Assembly: GCF_900188115.1 (NCBI RefSeq)
Contig: NZ_FZNW01000016.1
Span: 58,157 to 122,156, forward strand
DNA: 64,000 nt
Direction: 5' to 3'
From: Haloechinothrix alba
Lineage (GTDB): Bacteria; Actinomycetota; Actinomycetes; Mycobacteriales; Pseudonocardiaceae
The notes under the pieces were generated by a model. The model did no database searches. It was not told where the DNA came from and was given only the letters and a program-made list of their open reading frames with translations. A program made the position numbers and the translations under genes. Shown here piece after piece: positions 34,199-44,300 of the stretch (position 1 is the first letter of the stretch; each line of letters starts with the position of its first letter).

Positions 34199-35593
34199 TC
34201 ACTCGCGGACCGTGTCCTCCTGCGCGAGGCCCGGGCTCCCGTCAGCGGGCGCACCGGCACCGTCGCCACCACTGCTCGCGCGCCCGAGGACGTTGAACAG
34301 CAGGTTGAGCACCAGCGCCGCCACGAAGCCGCCGACGATGCCGGAATGCATGATCATGGCCAGCCACTCGGGGAGGCCCTCGTAGAACTCCGGCGCCGCG
34401 ATAGGGATGACACCGAAACCCAACGCGACCGCCACGATGACGAGGTTGAGGTTGTTGTCAAAGTCGACCTTCGCCAGCGTCCGGACCCCTGCCGCGGCCA
34501 CCGATCCGAACAGCACGAGGCCCGCCCCGCCGAGTACCGGCATCGGGATTGTGGCCACGATACGCCCGAGGATCGGGAACAGGCCGAGCGTGATCAGGAT
34601 CAGGCCACCGACAGCGACGACGTACCGGCTCTTGATCCTGGTGAGCGCGATCAGCCCGACGTTCTGCGAGAAGGTACTGCCGGGGAACGAGTTGAGTACC
34701 GGCCCGAACACGGCAGCGCTCACGTCGGCTCGCAACCCGTTCGCCAGCCTCCGGCTGTCCACTTCGGTCTCCACGATCTCCCCGACCGCCAGGATGTCCG
34801 CGATACCCTCGGCGAGGATGACCACCATGACGATGCACATCGTCACGATCGCGGCGATGTGGAACTCCGGGAGTCCGAAGTAGAAGGGTTGACCGAGCGA
34901 GAAAACCGGCCCCTCGCCGACCTCGCTGAAGTCGACCCGACCCGCGGTCCCGGCGATCACGGTGCCGAGGACCAGTCCACCGAGCACGGCCAGCTTGCTC
35001 GCCGCCCCGGGCAGAAGCCGCGCGAGCACGAGGACGATGACCAGTGTCACGGCGGCCAGCCCCAGGTCACCCAGAGGCGGAGAGCCACCGTCGGCCCCTT
35101 CCGTGATCCAGCCGGCAGCCACGGGCAGCAGCGACAACCCGATCACTGTGATCACGCTTCCGGTGACCACCGGTGGGAAGAACCGGCGCAGCCCGGCCAT
35201 GAACGGGATCAGCAGCAAGCCGAACACACCGGAGGCCATGGCCGCGCCGAACACCACTGCAAGGCCGCTCTCCTCGGCGATCGCGGTCATGGCACTGACG
35301 GGGACGAAGGAGATCCCGATGACCACCGGAAGCTGGGCGCCGAACCGCCAGACACCCAGGGTTTGCAGCACCGTAGCCAACCCGCTGACCAGCAGTGCCG
35401 CGCTGACGAGGATGCCGAGTTCGGCGGTGGTCAGACCGATCGCACCACCGATGATCAGCGGGGGTGTCACCACGCCCGCGTACATCGTGAGGATGTGTTG
35501 CAGGCCGTAGAGCGTCAGCAGGTGCGGCGGCAGTTTCTCGTCCTCCGGCCGCGCCGGGCCGGGCCGCTGGGAGGTTCTGCGTAGCGAGAACAT
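34199..35593 (-). CDS. NCS2-family purine (uric acid/xanthine) permease
   Basis: 464 aa nucleobase:cation symporter-2 with about 14 helices. The NCS2 QH motif is seen in LLTLYGLQHILTMYAGVVTP, and the family signature region in GLRADVSAAVFGPVLNSFPG, STFSQNVGLIALTRIKSRYV. Position directly after uricase (11 bp) points to uric acid or xanthine uptake. Start ATG 35593 with AGAGGGG upstream; the in-frame extension to 35632 overlaps the uricase end. Confidence 0.9.
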   Translation of the reverse strand: MFSLRRTSQRPGPARPEDEKLPPHLLTLYGLQHILTMYAGVVTPPLIIGGAIGLTTAELGILVSAALLVSGLATVLQTLGVWRFGAQLPVVIGISFVPVSAMTAIAEESGLAVVFGAAMASGVFGLLLIPFMAGLRRFFPPVVTGSVITVIGLSLLPVAAGWITEGADGGSPPLGDLGLAAVTLVIVLVLARLLPGAASKLAVLGGLVLGTVIAGTAGRVDFSEVGEGPVFSLGQPFYFGLPEFHIAAIVTMCIVMVVILAEGIADILAVGEIVETEVDSRRLANGLRADVSAAVFGPVLNSFPGSTFSQNVGLIALTRIKSRYVVAVGGLILITLGLFPILGRIVATIPMPVLGGAGLVLFGSVAAAGVRTLAKVDFDNNLNLVIVAVALGFGVIPIAAPEFYEGLPEWLAMIMHSGIVGGFVAALVLNLLFNVLGRASSGGDGAGAPADGSPGLAQEDTVRE

Positions 35594-35604
35594 CACGCCC
35601 CTCT

Positions 35605-36510
35605 TCAGCAGAAGCCCGGTACCGCGTGCCACGCGGCTCCGGCCTCGGCCACGTCGTCACGGCGCACGGACACGTCGATCAGCCCGTACGGGCGATCCGC
35701 CGCATGGAACACCTCGCCGGGGTTGTCCAGCCCGAACGGTGCGAGGTCGAACAGGAAGTGATGCTTGTTCGGCGCAGAGAAGCGGATCTCGACGATGTCG
35801 GTGTGCTGCTCGAGCACAGCCTTGCCCATTTCGTAGAGCGACTGCTGCAGTGCCTTGCTGTGCACCTCGGCGAACCGCCGCAGCAGGGTGTCTCGCACCT
35901 CCGCGTAGCTCTTGCCCCAGTCCACCTCCGTGCCGAGGTAGCGCCACCTGGCGACCAGCGAGGTCGCCAGCACCCGGTCGTCGGTCTCGGCGAGCGTGGT
36001 GTAGCCGTCGGTGCGGAATCCCTGGAACTCCGAGCCGGTCGTCTTGGCGAGCACGAGGTCGTTCAACCCGGAGATCACCCACGCCTGCCTGTCGGTGCCG
36101 TGCCCGCGGACGGTGACCACGGTGGTCCGGGTCTCCTGCCCGGACCGCACGAAGGAATGATCGTGACCGTGACCGTCGATATCGATGCGATCCCAGCCTT
36201 GCTCGGAGATTTCGATCTTGGCTTCGGTGGCCGCGGGCGTCTGCCGTACGAAGTGCTCCCCCAACTCGAGCGCGAAGTCCTCGATCTGCCCGACGCCTCG
36301 CTCGGACGCGAAGGCGAACACCGTGTTCTTCTGCGTGTCGGTCGGCAGTACCTCACCCTGGTCGCCATCGACGTGGGCCTCGGCGAAGTCGCCGCGCAGT
36401 GCCGTGGAGACCGTGAGGTCTCGGATATGGTGCCGTGCGGTGTCGCGATATACCCGGACGACGTGGCACTCGGCCTTGCCGTACTGGTTGGTGCCAAGGA
36501 CAACAGCCAT
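35605..36510 (-). CDS. uricase (factor-independent urate hydroxylase)
   Basis: 301 aa cofactor-free urate oxidase forming 5-hydroxyisourate. Catalytic Lys in GTNQYGKAECHVVRVYRD and Thr in LPTDTQKNTVFAFA are present, with the His of APNKHHFLFDLAPFG completing the site. The second T-fold repeat contains DWGKSYAEVRDTLLRRFAEV. Start ATG 36510; HIU hydrolase ends 2 bp upstream, so uraD-uraH-uricase-permease form one minus-strand operon. Confidence 0.96.
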   Translation of the reverse strand: MAVVLGTNQYGKAECHVVRVYRDTARHHIRDLTVSTALRGDFAEAHVDGDQGEVLPTDTQKNTVFAFASERGVGQIEDFALELGEHFVRQTPAATEAKIEISEQGWDRIDIDGHGHDHSFVRSGQETRTTVVTVRGHGTDRQAWVISGLNDLVLAKTTGSEFQGFRTDGYTTLAETDDRVLATSLVARWRYLGTEVDWGKSYAEVRDTLLRRFAEVHSKALQQSLYEMGKAVLEQHTDIVEIRFSAPNKHHFLFDLAPFGLDNPGEVFHAADRPYGLIDVSVRRDDVAEAGAAWHAVPGFC

Positions 36511-36512
36511 GG

Positions 36513-36845
36513 TCAGCTCCCTCGGTAGGTGGTGTAGGAGTACGGGCTGAGCAGGATCGGGACATGGAAGTGCGCGTTCGCGCCTGTGACGGTGAATGTC
36601 ACGACGACCTCGGGGAAGAAGCAGGGCCGCCCCGCGTCTGCGAAGTACGTGCCGGTGTCGAAGACGAGCCGGTAGGTACCCGTGCCCGCCGCCCCGTCGA
36701 AGGATCCGATCCGGCCGTCGGAATCGGTGGCGTCCGAGCCGAGCAGGCGCTCGCCGTCGGCCTCCCGGCTCTCCAGCCGTACGGGGACCCCGGCTGCCGG
36801 CAGGCCCCGCGCGGCGTCCAGGACGTGTGTGCTGATCGTGGTCAT
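36513..36845 (-). CDS. uraH: 5-hydroxyisourate hydrolase (transthyretin-like)
   Basis: 110 aa transthyretin-related protein. The N-terminal TTISTHVLDAARGLPAAGVP carries the catalytic His, and the C-terminus ends in YRGS, the HIUase hallmark. It opens the 5-hydroxyisourate ring to OHCU. Its ATG overlaps the uraD stop (ATGA). Confidence 0.95.
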   Translation of the reverse strand: MTTISTHVLDAARGLPAAGVPVRLESREADGERLLGSDATDSDGRIGSFDGAAGTGTYRLVFDTGTYFADAGRPCFFPEVVVTFTVTGANAHFHVPILLSPYSYTTYRGS

Positions 36846-37384
36846 CCGTCGAGCACCCTTTCCACACGCAGTAGTGCGATCTTGCGGAGTTCCTCCGCCA
36901 CGACGCGCCGCTCGGTCGCCTCGTCATGGCCGAGCCGGGCGCGCGCGGCATCGAGAATCTGCTCCGAGGTCATTCCCGCGGCGCAGATGAGGAACACCCG
37001 CCCGAACCGGCGTTCGTAGTCCAGGTTCACCTCCTTCAACTGCCGCAGCGACGCCTCGTCGCGTTCCACGCCGCGCTGCTCGCCCCGCGACCACGACGAC
37101 TCGCGGCCGGAGTCCGCTGGAAGGTCGCCGATACGAGGATGCGCGGCGAGCGCGCGGTCCACTTCGGTGGGAGTCAACCGTCGCGCCGCCAGATCGGCAT
37201 GGTCGAGTAGCCGGCAACGATCGGCGTACGGCCGGCCGCGCAGCACCGCCTCCACCCAGGCGGGGACGTCACAGCAGGCGTGCAGAAGCTCCCGCGCCTC
37301 CACCGCCGGTAGCTCGTTGAACCGCGTTACGCCGGACTCGCCGAATTCATCGGAGGAGCTCTGTACCGGATACGCCGCAGCCAT
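36842..37384 (-). CDS. uraD: OHCU decarboxylase
   Basis: 180 aa. 2-oxo-4-hydroxy-4-carboxy-5-ureidoimidazoline decarboxylase makes S-allantoin. Signature FNELPAVEARELLHACCDVP, RGRPYADRCRLLDHAD, and the catalytic His in ALAAHPRIGD; LKEVNLDYERRFGRVFLICA with AAGMTSEQIL completes the family pattern. Start ATG 37384 is preferred; GTG 37426 would add 14 residues. First gene of the uraD-uraH-uricase-permease operon. Confidence 0.95.
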   Translation of the reverse strand: MAAAYPVQSSSDEFGESGVTRFNELPAVEARELLHACCDVPAWVEAVLRGRPYADRCRLLDHADLAARRLTPTEVDRALAAHPRIGDLPADSGRESSWSRGEQRGVERDEASLRQLKEVNLDYERRFGRVFLICAAGMTSEQILDAARARLGHDEATERRVVAEELRKIALLRVERVLDG

Positions 37385-37449
37385 TTCCAGCCACCCTTCC
37401 CGGATTCGCACGCGGGTGACCTGCACGTTTCCCGCTAAGCGAAATCGTG

Positions 37450-37467
37450 GTTTCGGTTAACGGAAAC
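37450..37467 (-). promoter_or_regulatory. putative IclR/AllR operator before uraD
   Basis: GTTTCGGTTAACGGAAAC, an 18-bp near-perfect palindrome (only the G pair flanking GTTAAC mismatches), about 65 bp upstream of the uraD ATG. It has the same TTTC-N8-GAAA layout as the aceB/iclR intergenic site. Confidence 0.6.
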
Positions 37468-37643
37468 AGTAGGATCCAACACTCATCCGAGTCAACAGTT
37501 TGTTGAAGATTGGGGTGACTCGGATCTCAGCGCGCGTCCGTGGACCTCCCGGCCCGGCGTCGTCCGCGCGGGCACGGAGACGACCACTGACGCGCCTTCC
37601 TCGACGGCGCCTGCACGAGGTGTCGGGTGCCGGGCGGAACCGC

Positions 37644-38021
37644 TCAGCCGCGATCCCGGTTGAGGTAGTTGTACACGGTGAAGCGGGTGACCCCGATCGA
37701 CTCGGCGATCGTCTCCACCGCCCTGCGCCATTCGAAGGCCCCGCGCTCCTCGAGCAACCGCACCGCGCGTTGCTTCTCCGTCCGCGGCAGCGTGTGCAGC
37801 GGCCCACCGAGCTCGTCGGAGACCTCACCGATGAGCCTGCTCAGCCCGGCGGCGCCATCGGCGACCGGGAGCCGGACGTAGGCGACCTCGACACCGTCCC
37901 AGCACAGCCGCACATCACCGCTACGGGCCCGCTCCGGGGGCACGATGGTGGCCCGAATGGCCTCGACCAGCGGCCGCACCGCATCCACGAGCGGATGCTC
38001 CGGCGCACCGGCATCACTCAT
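37644..38021 (-). CDS. small helix-turn-helix protein (YheO-like C-terminal HTH)
   Basis: 125 aa. The C-terminal third is a helix-turn-helix, AVETIAESIGVTRFTVYNYL NRDRG at residues 101-125. The N-terminal part (PLVDAVRPLVEAIRATIVPP, VRLCWDGVEVAYVRLP) is a small sensor-like domain. Similar short proteins accompany uricase and allantoinase operons. It probably regulates uraD or allB, in parallel with the IclR protein; the ligand is unknown. It overlaps the preceding 84-aa gene by 8 nt. Confidence 0.7.
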   Translation of the reverse strand: MSDAGAPEHPLVDAVRPLVEAIRATIVPPERARSGDVRLCWDGVEVAYVRLPVADGAAGLSRLIGEVSDELGGPLHTLPRTEKQRAVRLLEERGAFEWRRAVETIAESIGVTRFTVYNYLNRDRG

Positions 38022-38268
38022 CGTCGGTCACCCTGTCGACGCGCACCGTCATGCGGGTGGCACCCTGCTCCAGCGCGGCGTGTATCGCCGCATTCAGGGC
38101 ATCCAGCACCTGCTGCGACGACCCGTTCATCGAGGTACCCAGCGGGCCGAAGTCGCACCGCAGGCCCGCGCTCTCCACGGCGTCGCGCGCGGCCACCGCG
38201 TGCGGCGGCGGGTCCGGCCGTTCCCCCTCGAACGGCTCCGTCGTGAACTCCACCTCCAGGCGCGTCAT
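38014..38268 (-). CDS. thiamine-binding (MTH1187-type) small protein
   Basis: 84 aa. TRLEVEFTTEPFEGERPDPP, AARDAVESAGLRCDFGPLGT, then VLDALNAAIHAALEQGATRM is the compact thiamine-binding protein pattern (Pfam Thiamine_BP, formerly DUF77). It sits between allB (52 bp upstream) and the HTH gene it overlaps. Its job in ureide degradation is unclear; gcl is TPP-dependent, which may be the link. A 99-aa member of the same superfamily lies at 63.1-63.4 kb. Confidence 0.7.
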   Translation of the reverse strand: MTRLEVEFTTEPFEGERPDPPPHAVAARDAVESAGLRCDFGPLGTSMNGSSQQVLDALNAAIHAALEQGATRMTVRVDRVTDDE

Positions 38269-38320
38269 GGCGCAGACCCTACCGCCGGCCGGCTGCAGCG
38301 CGCACCCGAGCGCGCTGCGG

Positions 38321-39649
38321 TCAGCACGCGCCGTTGCTGAGCAGCGTGCCGTGCGGCCGGTCGCCGGTAATCTCGGTTCCCCGCAGCCACGTATCGCGTA
38401 CGACACCGGCGAGCGGCCGCCCGTGGTAGGCGGTAACGGGATGGCGGTGCCGCAGGCTCTGCCCGTCCACGACGAAGGCCTCATCGGGCGCGAAGACGCA
38501 GAAGTCGGCGTCATACCCCAGCGCGATATGCCCTTTCCTGCGCATACCCGCCTGTGCGGCGGTGTTCTCGGCCATCCACCGCACGACGTCGGTCAGCGCG
38601 AATCCCCGCCGGCGCGCCTGCGTCCACACCGCGGGCAACCCGAGCTGCAGTCCGGAGACCCCGCCCCAGGCCGTGCCGAAGTCGCCGGTATCCAGCCGTT
38701 TGAGCTCGGGGCTGCACGGGGAATGGTCACTGACCACCGAGTCGATGATCCCGTCGGCCAGGCCACGCCACAGCTGCTCGCGGTTGGCCGCCTCCCGGAT
38801 CGGCGGGCAGCACTTGAACTGCGTCGCGCCGTCATCGATCTCCTCGGCGACGAAGTTCAGGTAGTGCGGGCAGGTCTCGACGGTCAGCCTGACGCCGTCG
38901 CGCCGGGCCGAGGCGATCATCGGAAGGGCGTCCGACGAGGACAGGTGCAGGATGTGCGCCCGCGTTCCTGTCCAGCGGGCCAGCTCGATCACCTGTGCGA
39001 TCGCGACGTTCTCCGCGCCGCGCGGGCGTGACCGCAGGAAGCTCTCGTAACGACCTCCGTACGCGCGCGGCGCGCGCTCGATCGCCTCGGAGTCCTCGGC
39101 GTGCACGATCATCTGCGCGTCGAAGCCGCCGAGCTGCCGCAGCACACGCTCGAGCGCCTCGGCGTCGAGCGGCGGGAACTCGTCGACCCCGGAATGCAGC
39201 AGGAAGCACTTGAACCCGAAGACGCCGGCGTCGTGCAGCCCACGCAGTTCCGCCTCGTTCCCCGGGATCGCGCCACCCCAGAACCCCACGTCGACATGCA
39301 CTCGGCCGTGCGCGGCCTTGCGCTTGACCTCGAGCGACGGGATGTCGACTGTCGGTGGGAGCGAGTTCAGGGGCATGTCGACGATGGTGGTGATGCCCCC
39401 GGCGGCGGCGGCGCGCGTCGCCGTCTCGAACCCCTCCCACTCGCTGCGGCCCGGGTCGTTGACGTGGACGTGCGTGTCCACCAACCCCGGTAGGAGCACG
39501 ACGTCGGGGCCGAGCTCCACCGTCCGGGCGGCATCCAGCTCGGCTTCGTACGGCTCGACGGCGACGATCTCACCGCCACGAACACCGATGGTGCGAGCAC
39601 CTTCCCCCGCACTGGTGATGACACGCTGTGCCTTGAAAACCACATCCAT
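38321..39649 (-). CDS. allB: allantoinase
   Basis: 442 aa amidohydrolase opening allantoin to allantoate. Metal ligands: [20 protein letters not shown] (HxH), the carboxylated Lys in [38 protein letters not shown] and [13 protein letters not shown]. The length and [14 protein letters not shown] are typical of AllB rather than dihydroorotase. It heads allB-(thiamine-binding)-HTH on the minus strand. The operator-like GATTCCGTGACTTGAAAC is about 80 bp upstream. Confidence 0.96.
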   Translation of the reverse strand: MDVVFKAQRVITSAGEGARTIGVRGGEIVAVEPYEAELDAARTVELGPDVVLLPGLVDTHVHVNDPGRSEWEGFETATRAAAAGGITTIVDMPLNSLPPTVDIPSLEVKRKAAHGRVHVDVGFWGGAIPGNEAELRGLHDAGVFGFKCFLLHSGVDEFPPLDAEALERVLRQLGGFDAQMIVHAEDSEAIERAPRAYGGRYESFLRSRPRGAENVAIAQVIELARWTGTRAHILHLSSSDALPMIASARRDGVRLTVETCPHYLNFVAEEIDDGATQFKCCPPIREAANREQLWRGLADGIIDSVVSDHSPCSPELKRLDTGDFGTAWGGVSGLQLGLPAVWTQARRRGFALTDVVRWMAENTAAQAGMRRKGHIALGYDADFCVFAPDEAFVVDGQSLRHRHPVTAYHGRPLAGVVRDTWLRGTEITGDRPHGTLLSNGAC

Positions 39650-39729
39650 GAGCCGGCCTCACGTCCCTCGTCCTCGTCGGAACGGCCATCACCGGCGACC
39701 CGCCGCGCCTGCCGCCAGCTGCATACCAA

Positions 39730-39747
39730 GATTCCGTGACTTGAAAC
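39730..39747 (-). promoter_or_regulatory. putative IclR/AllR operator before allB
   Basis: On the minus strand GTTTCAAGTCACGGAATC, that is TTTC-N8-GAAT, one mismatch from the motif in the aceB and uraD promoters. It overlaps an ACAAT-CGT-ATTGT inverted repeat (39746-39758). Confidence 0.45.
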
Positions 39748-39808
39748 AATCGTATTGTCTTGTGGAATCGATACTGCGTCACGGCACTGCGCTCGTCAAC
39801 CGGGTCCG

Positions 39809-41248
39809 CTAATCCAGCAACGCGTCGACGAAGGACTCCGGCTCGAACGGCGCAAGATCGTCCGCCCCCTCCCCGAGGCCGACCAGCTTGACAGGGACGC
39901 CGAGCTCACGCTGTACCTGGAACACGATGCCTCCCTTGGCCGTGCCGTCGAGCTTGGTCAGCACGATCCCCGTGACATCGACGACCTCGGAGAACACCCG
40001 CGCCTGAGCGAGGCCGTTCTGCCCTGTCGTGGCGTCGAGCACCAGGAGGACCTCGTCCACCTGCGCCTGCTTGTCGACCACCCTCTTGACCTTGCCGAGC
40101 TCGTCCATCAAGCCCGTCTTGGTGTGCAGCCGACCCGCCGTGTCGACGAGCACGGCATCCACCTGACTGGCACCGCCGCGTTCCACGGCATCGTAGGCGA
40201 CCGAGGCCGGGTCAGCGCCCTCGTCCCCGCGCACCACCTCCGCGCCCACTCGCTCCGACCAGGTCTGTAGCTGGTCGGCCGCGGCGGCCCGGAACGTGTC
40301 GGCCGCCCCGAGCAGGACACGGTGCCGCTGCGCCACCAGCACCCGCGCGAGCTTGCCTGTCGTCGTGGTCTTTCCGGTCCCGTTGACCCCCACGACCAGC
40401 ACGACAGCGGGCTGCTTGGCTCCGTCGGACTCGTGCGGGAGTGCCCGCACCGCGCGATCGAGCTCGGGGTGCAGGGCCTCGATCAGCACCTCCCGGAGGA
40501 CCTGCCTGGCGTGCTCCGCGGAGCGAACGCCGCGCGCGGACAGCTCGGCACGCAGCCTGTCCACGACCTCCTCCGTCGTCGCTGCGCCGAGGTCGGCAAC
40601 CAGCAGGGTATCGGAGATCTCCTCCCAGGACTCCTCGTCGAGGTCGCCTGCCCCGAGCAGGCCGAGCAGGCTCTGTCCCAGCGCCGAACGCGACTTCGAC
40701 AGCCTGCCGCGCAGCCGCTCGATCCGCCCGCCTGCCGGTTCGATCTCCTCGGCGGGCTCGGCCGCAGGCTCTGCCGTATCCGCAGGTGCACCAGCGTCCG
40801 CGGGCTCGCCTGCCTCGTCCGCGCCGACCGCCTGTTCCGGGACCTCCGGCTCCTGCGGGAGCACGACGTCGACGATGTCACGGCGCGGGGCGTCGCGAGG
40901 TACGGCGGCATCCTCTCCGACGCCGGGCTCACCGTCGACCTCCGTACGCTCCCCCGCGGGATGCGCCGGCCCAGCGGCATCGACGGGGGGATCGACAGCG
41001 GTGTCCGCTCCGGCGTCCCCGGGACCGCCCCCGGCAGTCCCCGTCCCGTCCCGCGTACCGCCCGGTGCCAGCGCGACGCCACCGCCGGCCTGGTAACCGC
41101 CCCCGCGGGCACCGTCGTCGCGCTGCGCGCGCTCGTTCTCGGCGAGACTGATCCTCCGTCGCCGGGCAAGCAGCAGCCCGGCGAGGACGGCCAGTGCCGC
41201 CACGACGACGGCCAGGACAACGATCCAGAACCAGAGACTATTCGACAC
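39809..41248 (-). CDS. ftsY: signal recognition particle receptor FtsY
   Basis: 479 aa. An N-terminal membrane helix (WFWIVVLAVVVAALAVLAGL), then a long Glu/Asp/Ala/Pro-rich acidic linker (about residues 50-175) and the NG GTPase domain: GVNGTGKTTTTGKLA, DTFRAAAADQLQTW, VDTAGRLHTKTGL, TKLDGTAKGG. Directly downstream of smc (72 bp). It is the docking partner of Ffh encoded at the other end of the window. Confidence 0.97.
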   Translation of the reverse strand: MSNSLWFWIVVLAVVVAALAVLAGLLLARRRRISLAENERAQRDDGARGGGYQAGGGVALAPGGTRDGTGTAGGGPGDAGADTAVDPPVDAAGPAHPAGERTEVDGEPGVGEDAAVPRDAPRRDIVDVVLPQEPEVPEQAVGADEAGEPADAGAPADTAEPAAEPAEEIEPAGGRIERLRGRLSKSRSALGQSLLGLLGAGDLDEESWEEISDTLLVADLGAATTEEVVDRLRAELSARGVRSAEHARQVLREVLIEALHPELDRAVRALPHESDGAKQPAVVLVVGVNGTGKTTTTGKLARVLVAQRHRVLLGAADTFRAAAADQLQTWSERVGAEVVRGDEGADPASVAYDAVERGGASQVDAVLVDTAGRLHTKTGLMDELGKVKRVVDKQAQVDEVLLVLDATTGQNGLAQARVFSEVVDVTGIVLTKLDGTAKGGIVFQVQRELGVPVKLVGLGEGADDLAPFEPESFVDALLD

Positions 41249-41320
41249 GCAGCAATCGTCGCACCCGGCTCGCGGCGAGCGCCGGGGGGCGGTCCGCTGC
41301 CGGTGCCCCTCCGGTGGGCA

Positions 41321-44300
41321 CTAGGCGGTATCCGGCTGAACGTCTGGCTGGGCGTCCGGTTGGACGTCACGTTCGACGTCGGGTTCGCCCGACCGGAGCC
41401 GCTGGGAGATCACCTGCGTGATGCCGTCGCCTGCCATGCTCACGCCGTACAGCGCGTCGGCGATCTCCATGGTCGGCTTCTGGTGTGTGATCACGATCAG
41501 CTGCGAGCTCTCCTTGAGCTGTTCGAGCAGGTTGAGCAGGCGCCGCATGTTGGTCTCGTCCAGCGCGGCCTCCACCTCGTCGAGCACGTAGAAGGGGGAC
41601 GGCCGGGCACGGAAGATCGCGATCAGCATCGCCACCGCGACCAGCGACTTCTCCCCACCGGACAGCAGCGAGAGCCGCTTGACCTTCTTGCCGGGTGGCC
41701 TGGCCTCGACATCCACGCCGGTCGTCAACGGGTCGTCGGGGTCGGTAAGCACCAACCTGCCTTCCCCGCCGGGGAACAGGGCCGAGAACACCGCCTCGAA
41801 CTCGCGCGCCACGTCCGCGTAGGCCGTGTTGAACAGCTCGAGGATCTTCTCGTCGACCTCGGATATCACCGAGAGCAGATCCTTACGGGTGTCCTTGAGG
41901 TCCTCGAGCTGGGTGGACAGGAACTTGTAACGCTCCTCGAGCGCTGCGTACTCCTCGAGCGCGAGCGGGTTGACCTTACCCAGCGACGCGAGGTCCTTCT
42001 CCGCCCGCTTGGCCCGGCGTTCCTGGGTCGGCCGGTGGTACGGGATCGGCTGCGGCTCGCTCACGTCCTCGCCGCGTTCCTTGGCTGCGGAGTACTCGGC
42101 CATCTCCTCCGCACTGGGTGGCACGGGCTGGTCGGGGCCGTACTCGGCGACCAGGTCATCCGGCCCGATCCCGTACTCCTCAGCGATCTTGCCTTCCAGC
42201 TGTTCCAGCCGGGTGCGTTGCTCCGCGCGCGCCAGCTCGTCACGATGCACCGCGTCGGTCAGCTTCTCCAGCTCACCGTTGAGCTCCCGAACCCTGGTGC
42301 GGACCTGGGCGAGCGCCTCCTCCCTGCGTTGCCGGGCCTGCTGCGCGGCATCGCGCTCGGCCGTCGCGCGCTGCAACGAGACCTCGATGCGCTCCAGCGC
42401 GCTCTCCCCGCCCTCCACGACGACAGCCGCGATGTCGGCTGCCCGCTTGCGCGCGATCCGTGCCTTCTCGGCGCGCTCCCGCGCCTGCCGCTCGGCTTCC
42501 GCCGCCTGGCGCAGGGACTCGGCCCTGCCCGAGATGCCCTGCACGCGTTCCTCCGACGTACGCAACGCCAGGCGGGCGTCCACCTCGGCCTGCCGCATCT
42601 CGGACAGCGACGCCGCCGCGGCGTCCCGTTCGGAGGTGTCCGGGTCCTCGTCCGCCGGCTCGTCCGAGACCGCTGCCAGCCGCTCCTCCAGCTCGGCAAG
42701 CTTGGTCAGCGCGTCCTCCCGGGACTGGTACACATCGGCTCGCTGCTTGCGGAGTCGCTCCACATCGGCCTCCGCCGAGCGCGCAGCCTGCTCCAGCCGC
42801 TCGATCCGCTCCGTGGTTCGCGCCTTACGCACCTTCGACTCGGAAAGGGCCTCCTTCGCCGAGACGACGTCGTCCTCCCTCGCGCGCTGTTCCGCCCGTG
42901 CTCCCTCGAGCGTGGCCTGCGTCTCGCTCAGGCGTTGCTCGGCAGCGCGCAACCGTTCCTGGGCGTCTTCCACGGCCGCTTGCACCTCGATGGCGCTCTC
43001 GCCGCCGACCGAACCACCCGATGCCCAGTCCGAGCCAAGCACGTCACCATCGAGGGTGACCCCGCGCACCTCGGGGTGCGCACGCACGAGACCCTCGGCC
43101 GCCGGCAGGTCCCCGACGATGGCGACCCGGTCGAGCGCACGCTCCACGGCGCCACGCAACGCCTCAGGTGGGGTCACCACGTCCCGTGCCCATACCGCAC
43201 CGTCCGGCAAAGCCGGCCATGCGGCGGGTTCGGCGCCGGGCCCACCGCCGAGAAGCATCCCTACCCGTCCGGCCTGCTGGGCCTTGAGGTGGTCCATCGC
43301 CGCGACAGCCTCCGAGGTGCCCCGCATCGCGACAGCCTCCGAGGCCGGGCCGAGCGCCGCGGCGACCGCCACCTCGTAGCCCTGCGTCACGTCCAGCAAC
43401 TCGGCGACGACGCCGAGCAACCCGCCCACGTCATCGCCCGCTTCCAGCAGCACCGCCGAGCCGTCCTTGCGTTCGCGTCCCATCGACAGCGCGTCCAGTC
43501 GCGCCTTCTCCGAGGCGATGTCCCGTTCCGCGGACCGCTCGGCCTCGACCAGCTCGTCGACACGCCTCGTCGCCGCATCTCTGGCCTGCACAGCCTGCTC
43601 GTAGCGGCTGTCGAGATCGGCATCGCCCTCGTCGGAGATGCCCCCCTCGGAACGTGCCTGCTCGAGCTCCTCGGCAGCCTGCTCGGCGCGCCGGGCCGCC
43701 TCATCGATCCCCGAGGTGAGCCGCTCGATCTCCTCCTCGGTAGCGGCATCCTTGCTGCGCAGCGCGTCGACCTCACCACGCAGCTTGGCCACGCCCTCCC
43801 GACGGTCGGCGATGGCCCGCACGGCGGCCATATGCCGCTCATCGGCTGCCTGCACGACACGCTCCACCTCTTCGCGCTTGGCGATCGTGTCGTTCAGCGT
43901 CTGCCGCGCCTGCTCCATCGCCTCGGTGAGCTCGGCTTCCTGCTCGGCGACCTCCTCGGCCTCGGCGAGCATGTCCTCGGGGTCGCGTTCACCGGTGTGC
44001 TCGTGCACGTCGGTGGACAGGTGCCGCTGCCGCTCCACGGCCAGCCGGACGGTGCCGCGCAGCCGCTCGGCCAGCGCGGAGAGCTTGTACCAGGTGTCCT
44101 GCGCAGCCGCGAGCTTCGGGGCATCGGAGGCGAGTGACTCCTCCAGCTCGTTCTGCTCGGCCGTCGCCGACTCCAGTGCCTGCTCGACCTCGTTGCGGCG
44201 CGCACGAGCCGCCTGCTCATCGGCCTCTTCCTTGGCCAGGGTGGTCCGTTGTGTCACGAGGTCGTCGGCGTACAGGCGCAGCCGCGCGTCGCGGAGCTCG

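Noticed and set aside
36511..36951. 5' extension of the uricase frame
   Set aside because: Overlaps HIU hydrolase in another frame; uricase homology starts exactly at ATG 36510.
40322..44137. Long plus-strand open frame opposite ftsY and smc
   Set aside because: Shadow of ftsY and smc; Leu/Arg-rich with no recognisable domain.
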